Part shown: piece by piece, positions 55,264-63,047 of the stretch
Numbering within the stretch: the stretch's first letter is position 1
How the letters are laid out: every line of letters starts with the position of its first letter
Source: Myxococcota bacterium
GTDB taxonomy: Bacteria; Myxococcota_A; Polyangia; Polyangiales; Houyiibacteriaceae
Length of the DNA stretch: 64,000 bases
Direction of reading: 5' to 3'
NCBI GenBank assembly: GCA_020629955.1
Contig: JAHDCI010000003.1
Span: forward strand, 1 to 64,000
Notes under the pieces: model-generated
Seen by the model: only the letters and a program-made list of their open reading frames with translations
Databases searched by the model: none
Told to the model about the DNA's origin: nothing
Translations under genes and position numbers: made by a program

Positions 55264-56411
55264 GCGCGCGCCTCCGGGCTCGCCTTCGTCGGCGCAGGGG
55301 GAAGCGGCGCGTAGGGGTAGCGGTAGCCGCTGTTCTTGCACCATGCCGTATAGGCCGGGCCGTACTCGAGGAACGAGGTTGGCGCGACGCCGATTTCGTT
55401 CACTGCGCGATCGTTCTTAAAGACCGTGTCGAAGCAGATGTACGGAAGGAAGACTTTGAAGAGCGAGCCGATATAGGTCACGGCGTTTCGCTGCGGCATC
55501 GACGCGATCGCATTAAACATCATCTCGGTCGCACCGTAGAGACGCGGCGTAAACTTCGGCGGCCGGCGGCCATGTTCGCGCATCTGCGCAGCGATCTGCT
55601 CCGCACGCGGAGACTTTTCACCCGTCGCCAGGTGGTAGATCTCGTGGTCGGTTTTGTCCTTCTTGTGAAGCTCGAAGATCGCCTTCCCGACCCAGTCGGC
55701 GTTGACGATATCGACGCGCGCCTCCGGGCGGATGGGGAAGAGCGGGAGCTCGAAGATGGTGTTAAACGCCTGCACCATTTCGAACTGCGTGGTCTCCGGG
55801 AAACGCGAATCACCGAGCACGGTCGAGGGCCGGAAGATCGTCTTCGGGACGTTCGGAAGCAGCTCGAAGACCATATGCTCGCACATCTTCTTCGTGCGGG
55901 CGTAGGGGTCATAATCGCTGCGCGTCCATTCGATGGAGGCATCCTCGTCGAGCGTCTCCGACTGGCGCTTGCCAGCCACGGCCGTCGTCGAGACAAAGGA
56001 GAACCGGCGGAGGCCGTTTTTGGCTTCGGTTGCCTGCGCAAGCTTCAACATCGCGAGCGTGCCGCGGAGGTTGTGATTGAGGCAGGATTTTTCGCTCTTT
56101 CGGTTCAGCGACGCGGCGATATGGAGGATTGAATCCGTATTGTCGACGACGCTCTTATACGCATCGTCGCTCATGCCGAGCTTCGGCGCGGAGAGGTCGC
56201 CGGTGACCACGTTCACCCGGTCGATATGACGGTAGAAGACTTCCGGCGTCTGGTGGATCTGTAGTGCCTTCCAGAGCTTCTCGCGGCCCTCCTGATCGTT
56301 CTTCGCGCGGGTCAGAACGGAGACCTTCGCGTTGGTCGTACGCAGGTAATGGTCGAGAACGTAGGAGCCGAGAAATCCAGTCGCGCCGGTGATGAAGATA
56401 TTTTCGCTCAT
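55260..56411 (-). CDS. NAD(P)-dependent extended-SDR reductase (NAD_binding_4-like)
   Basis: The 383-aa protein starts with 'IFITGATGFLGSYVLDHYLRTTNAKVSVLTR' (TGxxGxxG), then 'HIAASLNRKSEKSCLNHNLRGTLAMLKLA', 'FSFVSTTAVAG' (catalytic Ser/Thr), 'YARTKKMCEHMV' (YxxxK) and 'FRPSTVLGDSR'. It belongs with thioester reductases and fatty-acyl reductase N-domains. With its neighbour it probably reduces an acyl thioester or an aldehyde to the alcohol. Confidence 0.85.
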   Translation of the reverse strand: MSENIFITGATGFLGSYVLDHYLRTTNAKVSVLTRAKNDQEGREKLWKALQIHQTPEVFYRHIDRVNVVTGDLSAPKLGMSDDAYKSVVDNTDSILHIAASLNRKSEKSCLNHNLRGTLAMLKLAQATEAKNGLRRFSFVSTTAVAGKRQSETLDEDASIEWTRSDYDPYARTKKMCEHMVFELLPNVPKTIFRPSTVLGDSRFPETTQFEMVQAFNTIFELPLFPIRPEARVDIVNADWVGKAIFELHKKDKTDHEIYHLATGEKSPRAEQIAAQMREHGRRPPKFTPRLYGATEMMFNAIASMPQRNAVTYIGSLFKVFLPYICFDTVFKNDRAVNEIGVAPTSFLEYGPAYTAWCKNSGYRYPYAPLPPAPTKASPEARA

Positions 56412-58102
56412 GATGCACGCACCATTGTCTCGTTCGCGGGTGTTGGTTGTCCTGCGATCACGAATTCACCCGTGCGACGGGCTTTCTCTTCGCCGAGACG
56501 CGGAAGAGGTGGATCGTCCGGCACCTTTTCGTTGCGCATGAGCGGAAGGCTCCACTTCTCGAGCCCGGGCACCTGGGTATTCATCCAGTAGTCCCGCCAG
56601 CAGATATCGTGGATATCGAATCCGAAGCGTTCGCGATCTTCCTCGGCGAGCATCTGCGTATCGATGACGAGATTGTCGGTGAGGAAGGTGTAGTTGTAGT
56701 CGTGAATGAACGGCCGGTACTGACGAAGCATGCCGTCGACGCGGTCGAGAATTCGGTCCGTGGAACGTGCTTCTTTCGAGACTTCGTCGAGCGCTTTTTG
56801 AATGCGCTTACCGTCGATCTTCTCGAAGAGCGAAGGCGAGAGATAGCGCTCGAGCTTGTGGCTACGCAGGAATGAGCGCGTCGCCTTGGCGGCCTTCTGC
56901 ATGCGGCGGAAGCCGAGCACTTCGGTCTTCGTTGGGTCCGCGCAGTGTGAATCAAGGTAGGCGGTGAAGTTCTTTTCGACAGAGTTCCCGGTTCGCTTGT
57001 GCATGCGGCGGATCGCGATGCCGCAGAGATCCACGGCGCGCTCAAACGTGAACGGGTTCTGATGGCCCGAAGCGCACTGATAAACGTGCTGTGCCGTATC
57101 TTCGAGCGCGCGGCCCGTGACCATCACCATGGTGCGCGCGACGGTGTCGACGGGCACGATATCGAAGTTATTCGTGGCCTTCGCGGGGAAGCGCTGGAAG
57201 CTCGTCGAGAGGAGCCAGACGATCGGCCCTGAGGTATTGATGCCTTCGTTCCAGCCTTGGAAAGGATAGTTCCGGGCGCATTCCACAATCGCGGGGCGAT
57301 ACGTCGTCGTGACGACGTCCGTGCGCAGGTCGATCAGATGCTCGGAGAGCCCCTTCGAGTACGTGTAGATATTCGGCCAGCCGAGCGCTTGGGCGCGCGC
57401 CATGACCAAATCGATGCGCTCCTTCTTCGTTTCGAGCTTCGCGATTTCCGCTTCGCAGATCCGAAGTTCTTCGCTCGGATCGAAGCGGGTGCCGTTCGGG
57501 GAAATCCCCGGCGTGACGACCTCCGCGATTTCGCCGTTGCGCATGCCGCCCACGAATGTTGTCGAGACGTGCACGTAGCGGTGCTTCGGGGAAAGCGCCG
57601 CAAGGTCGGCGACATGTGCTGCGCCGTGAATATTCGCGTCGATCGACCACTGTGGATCGGGCTCGAAGTCTGTGAGACCGGCGAAGTGAACCACGGCGTC
57701 AACATTCGCCATGAGCTCCTTGGCTTCGCTCTCCGAGAAACCGCAGAGCGGCTCGGTAAGCGCCGCCTTCTTGACGGTGACTTTGTCGGCGATCAGCGCG
57801 CGCAGCTCCTGCCCAAGCTTATCCCGGAGCGGGCGGAACGCCGGCGAGGCTTCGAAGATCCGCGTGAAACGTTCGTCTGCGCTCTCGCCCTTCTTGCCGC
57901 GAATAAGCAACGTGATGTGTCCAACCTCCGGGAGGAAGTCGAGGACCATCGCGAGCCAGACCTTTCCGAGGAAACCGGTCGTGCCGGTGACGACAAGGTG
58001 CTTGCCAGCGTAGGTTTCGCGAAGTGGCTTCATGGGAGTGGCGGGGTGATTCATGGAAAGCTCAGGGGTGGAGGAGGAGGTGTTCACGTCGGTGCGCTGC
58101 AT
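56408..58102 (-). CDS. fatty acyl-CoA/ACP reductase (FAR type)
   Basis: A protein of about 564 aa. 'LVVTGTTGFLGKVWLAMVLDFLPEVGHITLLIRGKKGESADERF' is the FAR NAD(P) motif, 'HVSTTFVGGMRNGEIAEV' and 'YTYSKGLSEHLI' (catalytic YxxxK) follow, and the C-terminal part has the FAR_C segment 'FLTDNLVIDTQMLAEEDRERFGFDIHDICWRDYW'. FARs reduce acyl thioesters to fatty alcohols, the precursors of ether lipids and wax esters. ATG 58102 is preferred (the TTG at 58120 lies inside the HAD gene). Confidence 0.88.
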   Translation of the reverse strand: MQRTDVNTSSSTPELSMNHPATPMKPLRETYAGKHLVVTGTTGFLGKVWLAMVLDFLPEVGHITLLIRGKKGESADERFTRIFEASPAFRPLRDKLGQELRALIADKVTVKKAALTEPLCGFSESEAKELMANVDAVVHFAGLTDFEPDPQWSIDANIHGAAHVADLAALSPKHRYVHVSTTFVGGMRNGEIAEVVTPGISPNGTRFDPSEELRICEAEIAKLETKKERIDLVMARAQALGWPNIYTYSKGLSEHLIDLRTDVVTTTYRPAIVECARNYPFQGWNEGINTSGPIVWLLSTSFQRFPAKATNNFDIVPVDTVARTMVMVTGRALEDTAQHVYQCASGHQNPFTFERAVDLCGIAIRRMHKRTGNSVEKNFTAYLDSHCADPTKTEVLGFRRMQKAAKATRSFLRSHKLERYLSPSLFEKIDGKRIQKALDEVSKEARSTDRILDRVDGMLRQYRPFIHDYNYTFLTDNLVIDTQMLAEEDRERFGFDIHDICWRDYWMNTQVPGLEKWSLPLMRNEKVPDDPPLPRLGEEKARRTGEFVIAGQPTPANETMVRAS

Positions 58103-58109
58103 GGACGTC

Positions 58110-58769
58110 TTACTTTTCAACGACGGGCCAGGAGTGGTCCTTCGCGAGTCGGCGAAGCTGGCGATCGGGGTTGACCGCGCACGGCTGACCCAGTGCGCTC
58201 ATGAGCAAGCTATCCGCCGCGCTCGCGCCGTACGCCCAGGACTGCGAAAGATCGATCGCGTGCTCGCTCGCGAACTCACGTGCCCACTGTCCAGCAACGT
58301 TGCCGCCGATAACGGGCTCTTCGAGTTTGCCCGTTGCTTTGTTCTTGCGAAGCTCGAGACGGTTGCAGATGAGGTCGTCCGCGCCGAGATGCTTCGCGAG
58401 AGGAGCCACGACGACGTCGACGCTGTCGCTGATGAGGATGATGCGACGGCCCTGCTTGCGGGCCTCCTTGAGGAGGCGCTCGCCAACCTCGAGGACTTCA
58501 TCCTTCATATACGTCTCGAAATACTCTTCGCCGAGCAGCACCAAGCGGTCCTCGGACATTCCGCGGACGCCCATCCAGGTCATCTTTGTGGCGGTCGTGC
58601 CAAACTGCATTTCCCCAGCGATTCGGAAGGGGGTTGCGAGCGCAATATTGCCGAGGCGGGCGACGCGCTCTCCGAGACCTTGGGCGTGGGTGGCGATCCA
58701 AGCGGCGGCGCTCAGAGCGCTACGCTCGGTCAGGGTGCCTTCGACGCGGAAAAATGCTGCTGTGCTCAT
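58110..58769 (-). CDS. HAD-IB phosphatase-like protein with degenerate active site
   Basis: The 219-aa protein resembles the HAD-IB (SerB-like) family: motif II 'IILISDSVDVVVAPLAKHLGADDLICNRLEL' and the tail 'AKDHSWPVVEK' fit. Motif I, normally DxDGT, reads 'FFRVEGTL' (both Asp replaced, by Arg and Glu), and motif IV, normally GDSxxD, reads 'YGASAADSLLM' (first Asp lost). The catalytic nucleophile is therefore missing, so an inactive or non-phosphatase role is likely. It is the first gene of the lipid operon, just downstream of the two operators. Confidence 0.75.
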   Translation of the reverse strand: MSTAAFFRVEGTLTERSALSAAAWIATHAQGLGERVARLGNIALATPFRIAGEMQFGTTATKMTWMGVRGMSEDRLVLLGEEYFETYMKDEVLEVGERLLKEARKQGRRIILISDSVDVVVAPLAKHLGADDLICNRLELRKNKATGKLEEPVIGGNVAGQWAREFASEHAIDLSQSWAYGASAADSLLMSALGQPCAVNPDRQLRRLAKDHSWPVVEK

Positions 58770-58803
58770 AATCGGGACGGTCCTCTGTGAGTCCTAAAAA
58801 CTA

Positions 58804-58870
58804 GACTGACGTGTCAGTCAAGATTGGGAAGGCCGTGTCCTTAGCAAAACTAGACTGGCGTGTCAGTCTA
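58804..58870. promoter_or_regulatory. two palindromic TetR-type operators between the lipid operon and the RNA repair gene
   Basis: GACTGAC-GT-GTCAGTC (58804-58819) and TAGACTGGC-GT-GTCAGTCTA (58851-58870) share the design of two inverted half-sites of 7-9 bp around a 2-bp centre. Centres are 49 bp apart. They sit 35-100 bp before the minus-strand operon start (58769) and 200-270 bp before ATG 59073 on the plus strand. The TetR encoded at the distal end of the operon is the obvious candidate binder; binding is not shown. Confidence 0.75.
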
Positions 58871-59072
58871 AAGTTTGTGACTAAAGTCACATCTCCGTTC
58901 TGGCCGGTTTTCGCTAAGTTCGCGGCGTGCAAACGAAAATTGGAGTTGCGTGTCCGCGAAGCGCCGCCCCGCAGGTGTCAGCACATTGCGCTGAGACCGA
59001 AAAATCCCGATGGATCTGAGATCGAGCGACGAAGACCGTTGCGTCTCTCGGTCGCCTCGTTACCCTGCCTCG

Positions 59073-61595
59073 ATGCGAAAGCTACTCTTCACGCGGGGGG
59101 CCCCTGGGGCTGGCAAGAGCACGGCGATTCGTGCGCTCGGGCTCGAGAACTTTCTGCTGAGCGCCGACGTTCTGAGGACGGTCTTCGCGGGGCCAACGAT
59201 CTCCGAGCTTGGAACGATGGGCGTGCCCCAAGATCACGACGCGCGCGTCTGGCCTTTTTTCTTTGCTCGCCTTCGCGAGCGAATGGAGCGCGGGGAGACA
59301 CTGGTCCTCGACGCGACCCATACGCAGCTTCGCCATATCACGCCCTATCTTCCCCTCGCCTCACGACATCAATACGAGGTTGCCTGCATCGATGCATCGG
59401 ATGTTCCCCTTGAGACGTGTCTTTCTCAAAATCTCGCTCGCGACCCGGTCGAGCAGGTTCCGCCGCAAGTGGTTGAGCGGATGTGGAATGAGTGTCGCGC
59501 GGTCGAGCTTCCCGGGGAGATCACGCGTATTCCTCATGAGGACCACGATGCGATCCGGGCCTTTCTCGACGTGCCCGTCGCGGACCTCAGTACTTACGCG
59601 GAGGTCCTTACGATCGGCGATCTTCAAGGATGCGCTTGGCCGCTCCTCAACCCAAGCGGGCTGATTCCCGGGGGCGTGCTCCGCGATGACACCTTCTACG
59701 TTTTCGTGGGGGACCTCTGCGATCGCGGTCCCGAGAACGCAGAAGTGCTCGAGTTTGCGCTCTCCGTTCATCAACGCGAGAACGTCGTTTTCCTCTGGGG
59801 CAATCACGAGGATCACTTGGTTCGATTTGCCAACGGAGAAGAGCCCGTCTCGACAGAGTTCGAAGAACGAACCCTGCCTCAGCTGCATGCGGCAGCGATT
59901 ACTCCAGAGATGATCCGCCCGCTCTGCTCGAGTTTTCGAGAGGTTTTTCCGTACTCTCGTGGCGAGCAGAAGGTTCTTGTTTCTCATGCCGGCATGCCGA
60001 TCGTCCCGGCGCAGATGTGGAAGATCAGCGGTCATCAATGGGCGCGCGGCGCGGGGCGGTACAGTGCGCCGGTGGACGAACATTTCTCGGCTCAAGCGGA
60101 TGCGGGCTGGGTGCAGATCCACGGACATCGCAACGTAAAGCTCCTCCCCTCGGAGGCATCGCCGCGCTCGTATAACCTCGAAGGCAAGGTTGAGTTTGGA
60201 GGCCACCTGCGCGCGGTCCGGCATCGCGATGGATTCGAAACCGTCGACATCGTGAATACGCGGTATCGCCCGATTCGCGTCTTTGCCGCCGCAGGAAAAC
60301 TCCGTCGAGAAAAGAGCTATCCCGATTGGGTCGACGGCGAACTCGACGTTTCCCCGAGCGCGCAGGAAGAGCTTGTTCCGAAACTTCTATCGAGTGAATC
60401 GGTCTACGAACGTCAGTCGAGTTCGCGCCCGAATATCAGCGCGTTTAATTTCACGCGCGATGTCTTCTTTCAGTCTGCGTGGGATGAGATTTCCACGCAG
60501 GCGAGGGGGCTCTTCATCGATATGGAGACCAAGCGAATCGCCGCGCGCTCCTACGATAAGTTCTTTAATCTCGGCGAGCGTCCTGAGACCGCGCTCTCCG
60601 TCTTGGCGGAGACGATTGAGTATCCAGCGGAGGTTTACCTGAAGGAGAACGGTTATCTCGGGATCGTTGGCTATGACGAGAAACGGCGGGATCTTTTGGT
60701 GGCGAGTAAGTCGAGCATCGAAAGCGACTTCGCCGGCTGGCTGCGTGAGCGGATCGAGGAACGTTTGAGCGAGGGGCAGCGTGAAGCGCTCATTCGCTAC
60801 TTGCGTGACGCGCATGCGAGCCTGGTGTTTGAAGTCATCGAACCAGAGCGAGACCCGCATATCATCGAATACGAGGCGCCTCGCCTCATCCTGCTCGACA
60901 TCATTCGGCGCGAATATACGTTCGAGCGAGCTTCCTTTAAGCGGCTTCAGAACTTTGGAGAACGTTTTGGATTTGAGGTGAAAGAAAAGGCGGCGACGCT
61001 AAAGAACGCGGACGCGCTTCGCGGGTTCATCGAAGCGACAAAGCGCGAGGACTATCAATACCGAGGGCGCTTTATCGAAGGCTTTGTCATCGAAGATCAG
61101 ACCGGACCGAAGGTAAAGCTAAAGCTTCACTACTACGCTTACTGGAAGCGGCTCCGCTCTCTCCAGGAGCGGGTCCGAAACATTCGCGGCACGAAGAAAT
61201 CGCTCGGGCGAGATATCTCCGAACCGAGCATTGCAGCGTTCCATGCGTGGCTGGTGGAGCAAGATGACGAGACGCTTCGCTTGCCGATCACCGAGGTTCG
61301 GAAGCGCTACCTCGCGGGGCATTCGTCCCCGATCGGAGAACAGCGCGCGCGACAGGCGGAGGACCGGAAGCGTGATGGGTTTCGCCAAGCGCTGGATGGA
61401 CTTCAGCGTTCCATCGAGGCGGGTGAAACGATCCGCTCCGCGACGGCGAATCAGCTCCTTGAACGTGCGCTCGAAACCGACGCGCTCATGGCACTTTTGC
61501 GCGAGCATTCCCTCCGGAACGCGATCGTGATGGCGGCCGAAGATGGGGAAAACCGGCGCCATGCGGCACAAGCGCTGGGCGTCGATATCGACTGA
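59073..61595 (+). CDS. polynucleotide kinase-phosphatase-RNA ligase fusion (RNA repair)
   Basis: A protein of about 840 aa. Kinase (residues 1-165): P-loop 'TRGAPGAGKSTAIRAL' and 'LVLDATHTQLRHITPYL', as in T4 Pnk-like 5'-OH kinases. Phosphatase (about 175-430): calcineurin-like metallophosphatase 'IGDLQGC', 'GDLCDRGPENAEVL', 'LWGNHEDHLVRF' and 'HGHRN'. Ligase (about 470-840): 'RIAARSYDKFFNLGE' and 'VYLKENGYLGIVGYDEKRRDLLVASKSS' place the nucleotidyl Lys at residue 524 (codon 60642-60644), resembling T4 Rnl1 and fungal Trl1 ligase cores. The single chain would heal 2',3'-cyclic-phosphate/5'-OH breaks and seal them. ATG 59073 is chosen so that the P-loop lies near the N-terminus; ATG 59010 would add 21 residues. 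Confidence 0.88.
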   Translation: MRKLLFTRGAPGAGKSTAIRALGLENFLLSADVLRTVFAGPTISELGTMGVPQDHDARVWPFFFARLRERMERGETLVLDATHTQLRHITPYLPLASRHQYEVACIDASDVPLETCLSQNLARDPVEQVPPQVVERMWNECRAVELPGEITRIPHEDHDAIRAFLDVPVADLSTYAEVLTIGDLQGCAWPLLNPSGLIPGGVLRDDTFYVFVGDLCDRGPENAEVLEFALSVHQRENVVFLWGNHEDHLVRFANGEEPVSTEFEERTLPQLHAAAITPEMIRPLCSSFREVFPYSRGEQKVLVSHAGMPIVPAQMWKISGHQWARGAGRYSAPVDEHFSAQADAGWVQIHGHRNVKLLPSEASPRSYNLEGKVEFGGHLRAVRHRDGFETVDIVNTRYRPIRVFAAAGKLRREKSYPDWVDGELDVSPSAQEELVPKLLSSESVYERQSSSRPNISAFNFTRDVFFQSAWDEISTQARGLFIDMETKRIAARSYDKFFNLGERPETALSVLAETIEYPAEVYLKENGYLGIVGYDEKRRDLLVASKSSIESDFAGWLRERIEERLSEGQREALIRYLRDAHASLVFEVIEPERDPHIIEYEAPRLILLDIIRREYTFERASFKRLQNFGERFGFEVKEKAATLKNADALRGFIEATKREDYQYRGRFIEGFVIEDQTGPKVKLKLHYYAYWKRLRSLQERVRNIRGTKKSLGRDISEPSIAAFHAWLVEQDDETLRLPITEVRKRYLAGHSSPIGEQRARQAEDRKRDGFRQALDGLQRSIEAGETIRSATANQLLERALETDALMALLREHSLRNAIVMAAEDGENRRHAAQALGVDID

Positions 61596-61620
61596 GATAT
61601 CGGACGAAGAGTCGAGCCGA

Positions 61621-61869
61621 TTATTCGCTGGGCTGGGAGAACTCTTGGACAAGCGCCTTTTGAACGCCCTTTGGAAGGTCTTCGAACCCGCTCGGCTGCC
61701 CGTCCGTCTCGTAATCGAGACGGGGCTGGACTTGCCGTGAGACCTGTCCCTCGTCGTGGTTCCATTCCACCCAAACGAGCGTCTGCTTCCGGCGATCGAA
61801 CTCAACGCTTCGATAGCCGCGCTCATCTGGCGTTTTCCAGCGCCAAGCTTTCGGAAATTGCACCTTCAT
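61621..61869 (-). CDS. small hypothetical protein, 82 aa
   Basis: A soluble, Trp/Arg-rich small protein ('AWRWKTPDERGYRSVEFDRRKQTLVWVEWNHDEG') with a short acidic C-terminus. It overlaps the stop of the antiporter gene by 4 bp on the same strand, so it is co-translated with it. No family recognised. Ends 26 bp from the convergent RNA repair gene. Confidence 0.6.
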   Translation of the reverse strand: MKVQFPKAWRWKTPDERGYRSVEFDRRKQTLVWVEWNHDEGQVSRQVQPRLDYETDGQPSGFEDLPKGVQKALVQEFSQPSE

Positions 61870-62843
61870 GTTGTTGCTCCAAAGAGACTGAGCCCGAGAT
61901 AGCCGATGTATGCGGCGTACACGAGGAGGAGAAACGCACCCGATCCTCGAGAGAGCATCCGGTATGGCCGGAAGAATCGGGCAAGCAAGAAGAGCAAGAC
62001 GACGACCCCGAGCATGACCGGGATATCGAGATGAAGTACGCCGGCGTCAACCTCGCTCGGTGAGATGAGTCCGGGGAGGCCGAGAACGCCAAGCGTATTG
62101 AAGAGGTTTGAACCGATGATATTTCCGACGGCGATATCGTGCTCGTTTCGTTTCGCGGCGACCAGTGTGGCTGCGAGCTCCGGGAGACTCGTTCCGAGCG
62201 CGACGACTGTCAGACCGATGATGCGCTCACCGACACCGAAGTGGCGCGCAACTTCTTTGGCACCCCATACGAGCAGCTCCGAGCTACCGAGAAGGATAAA
62301 CAGCCCCAGCATGATCCAGCCGATCGCAGCTTTCGTGCTCAGTCCTTCGGGGATCTCATCGATGTCATCAACGCTCGCTTCACTACCGGCCCGCGCTTCG
62401 CGTAGGACGGTCCAGCCGACGAGGAGGACGAGCGCTCCGAGCAGCATTCCGCCGTCGACGCGTCCGAGGGTTCCGTCGAGAAGTAGGCCGCTCGCGAGCA
62501 ACATCGCGCCGAGAAGGACGGGGAGCTCACGCTTCAGCACGCTGCCGTGAACCTTGAGCGGGTTCATCATCGCGGCCGCTCCGAGAACCAATGCGATGTT
62601 GGTAATATTTGAGCCGATCGCGTTGCCGATACTCAGCCCGGGCACTCCCCTTGCTGCGGCCATTGACGAAACGAGCATTTCCGGAGCGCTGGTACCGAAG
62701 CCGACGATCGTAAGCCCGATCACCAGCGGGCTTACGCCGAGGTTGTGAGCGAGGCCCGCGGAACCCTCCACGAATCGATCTGCCCCCCAAACCAAGGCTG
62801 CGAATCCGGCGATGATGGCCAATATCGGGAGGAGTAGTTCCAC
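61866..62843 (-). CDS. calcium/sodium antiporter (CaCA, YrbG-like)
   Basis: The 325-aa protein has about ten transmembrane helices and the duplicated exchanger motifs 'GFGTSAPEMLVSSMAAARGVPGLSIGNAIGSNITNIALVLG' (first half) and 'ALGTSLPELAATLVAAKRNEHDIAVGNIIGSNLFNTLGVLG' (second half), with the acidic ion-binding Glu in each. Exchanges Na+ for Ca2+ across the inner membrane. The 82-aa protein follows with a 4-bp overlap. Confidence 0.93.
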   Translation of the reverse strand: MELLLPILAIIAGFAALVWGADRFVEGSAGLAHNLGVSPLVIGLTIVGFGTSAPEMLVSSMAAARGVPGLSIGNAIGSNITNIALVLGAAAMMNPLKVHGSVLKRELPVLLGAMLLASGLLLDGTLGRVDGGMLLGALVLLVGWTVLREARAGSEASVDDIDEIPEGLSTKAAIGWIMLGLFILLGSSELLVWGAKEVARHFGVGERIIGLTVVALGTSLPELAATLVAAKRNEHDIAVGNIIGSNLFNTLGVLGLPGLISPSEVDAGVLHLDIPVMLGVVVLLFLLARFFRPYRMLSRGSGAFLLLVYAAYIGYLGLSLFGATT

Positions 62844-63017
62844 GAGCGGGCGGTTGAGCGTCCTGGGGGCGGTAAGAGTTCGAAAAGGTTGCCGGGCAAG
62901 TTAACCAGGCTTCGAGAAGATCAAAATTGGAAAGAGTGTTCCCGAGGGTGAGCGGCCATTCGACCGATGTTGGCGAGGTCTAGCAGGCACCGGCGCAGTC
63001 CGCGAACCGCCAGCAGA

Positions 63018-63047
63018 TTGACAATCAAGGTATTTCCAACCGACAAT
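63018..63047 (+). promoter_or_regulatory. possible promoter of the last gene
   Basis: TTGACA (63018-63023) is followed at 18 bp by GACAAT (63042-63047). A start site about 7 bp further would fall at or next to the ATGs at 63046/63055, implying a leaderless or near-leaderless message. Speculative. Confidence 0.3.

Noticed and set aside
61596-62000. Hen1 methyltransferase partner of the RNA repair enzyme
   Set aside because: The downstream genes are an 82-aa unknown protein and a CaCA antiporter on the opposite strand, and no methyltransferase motif is visible nearby.
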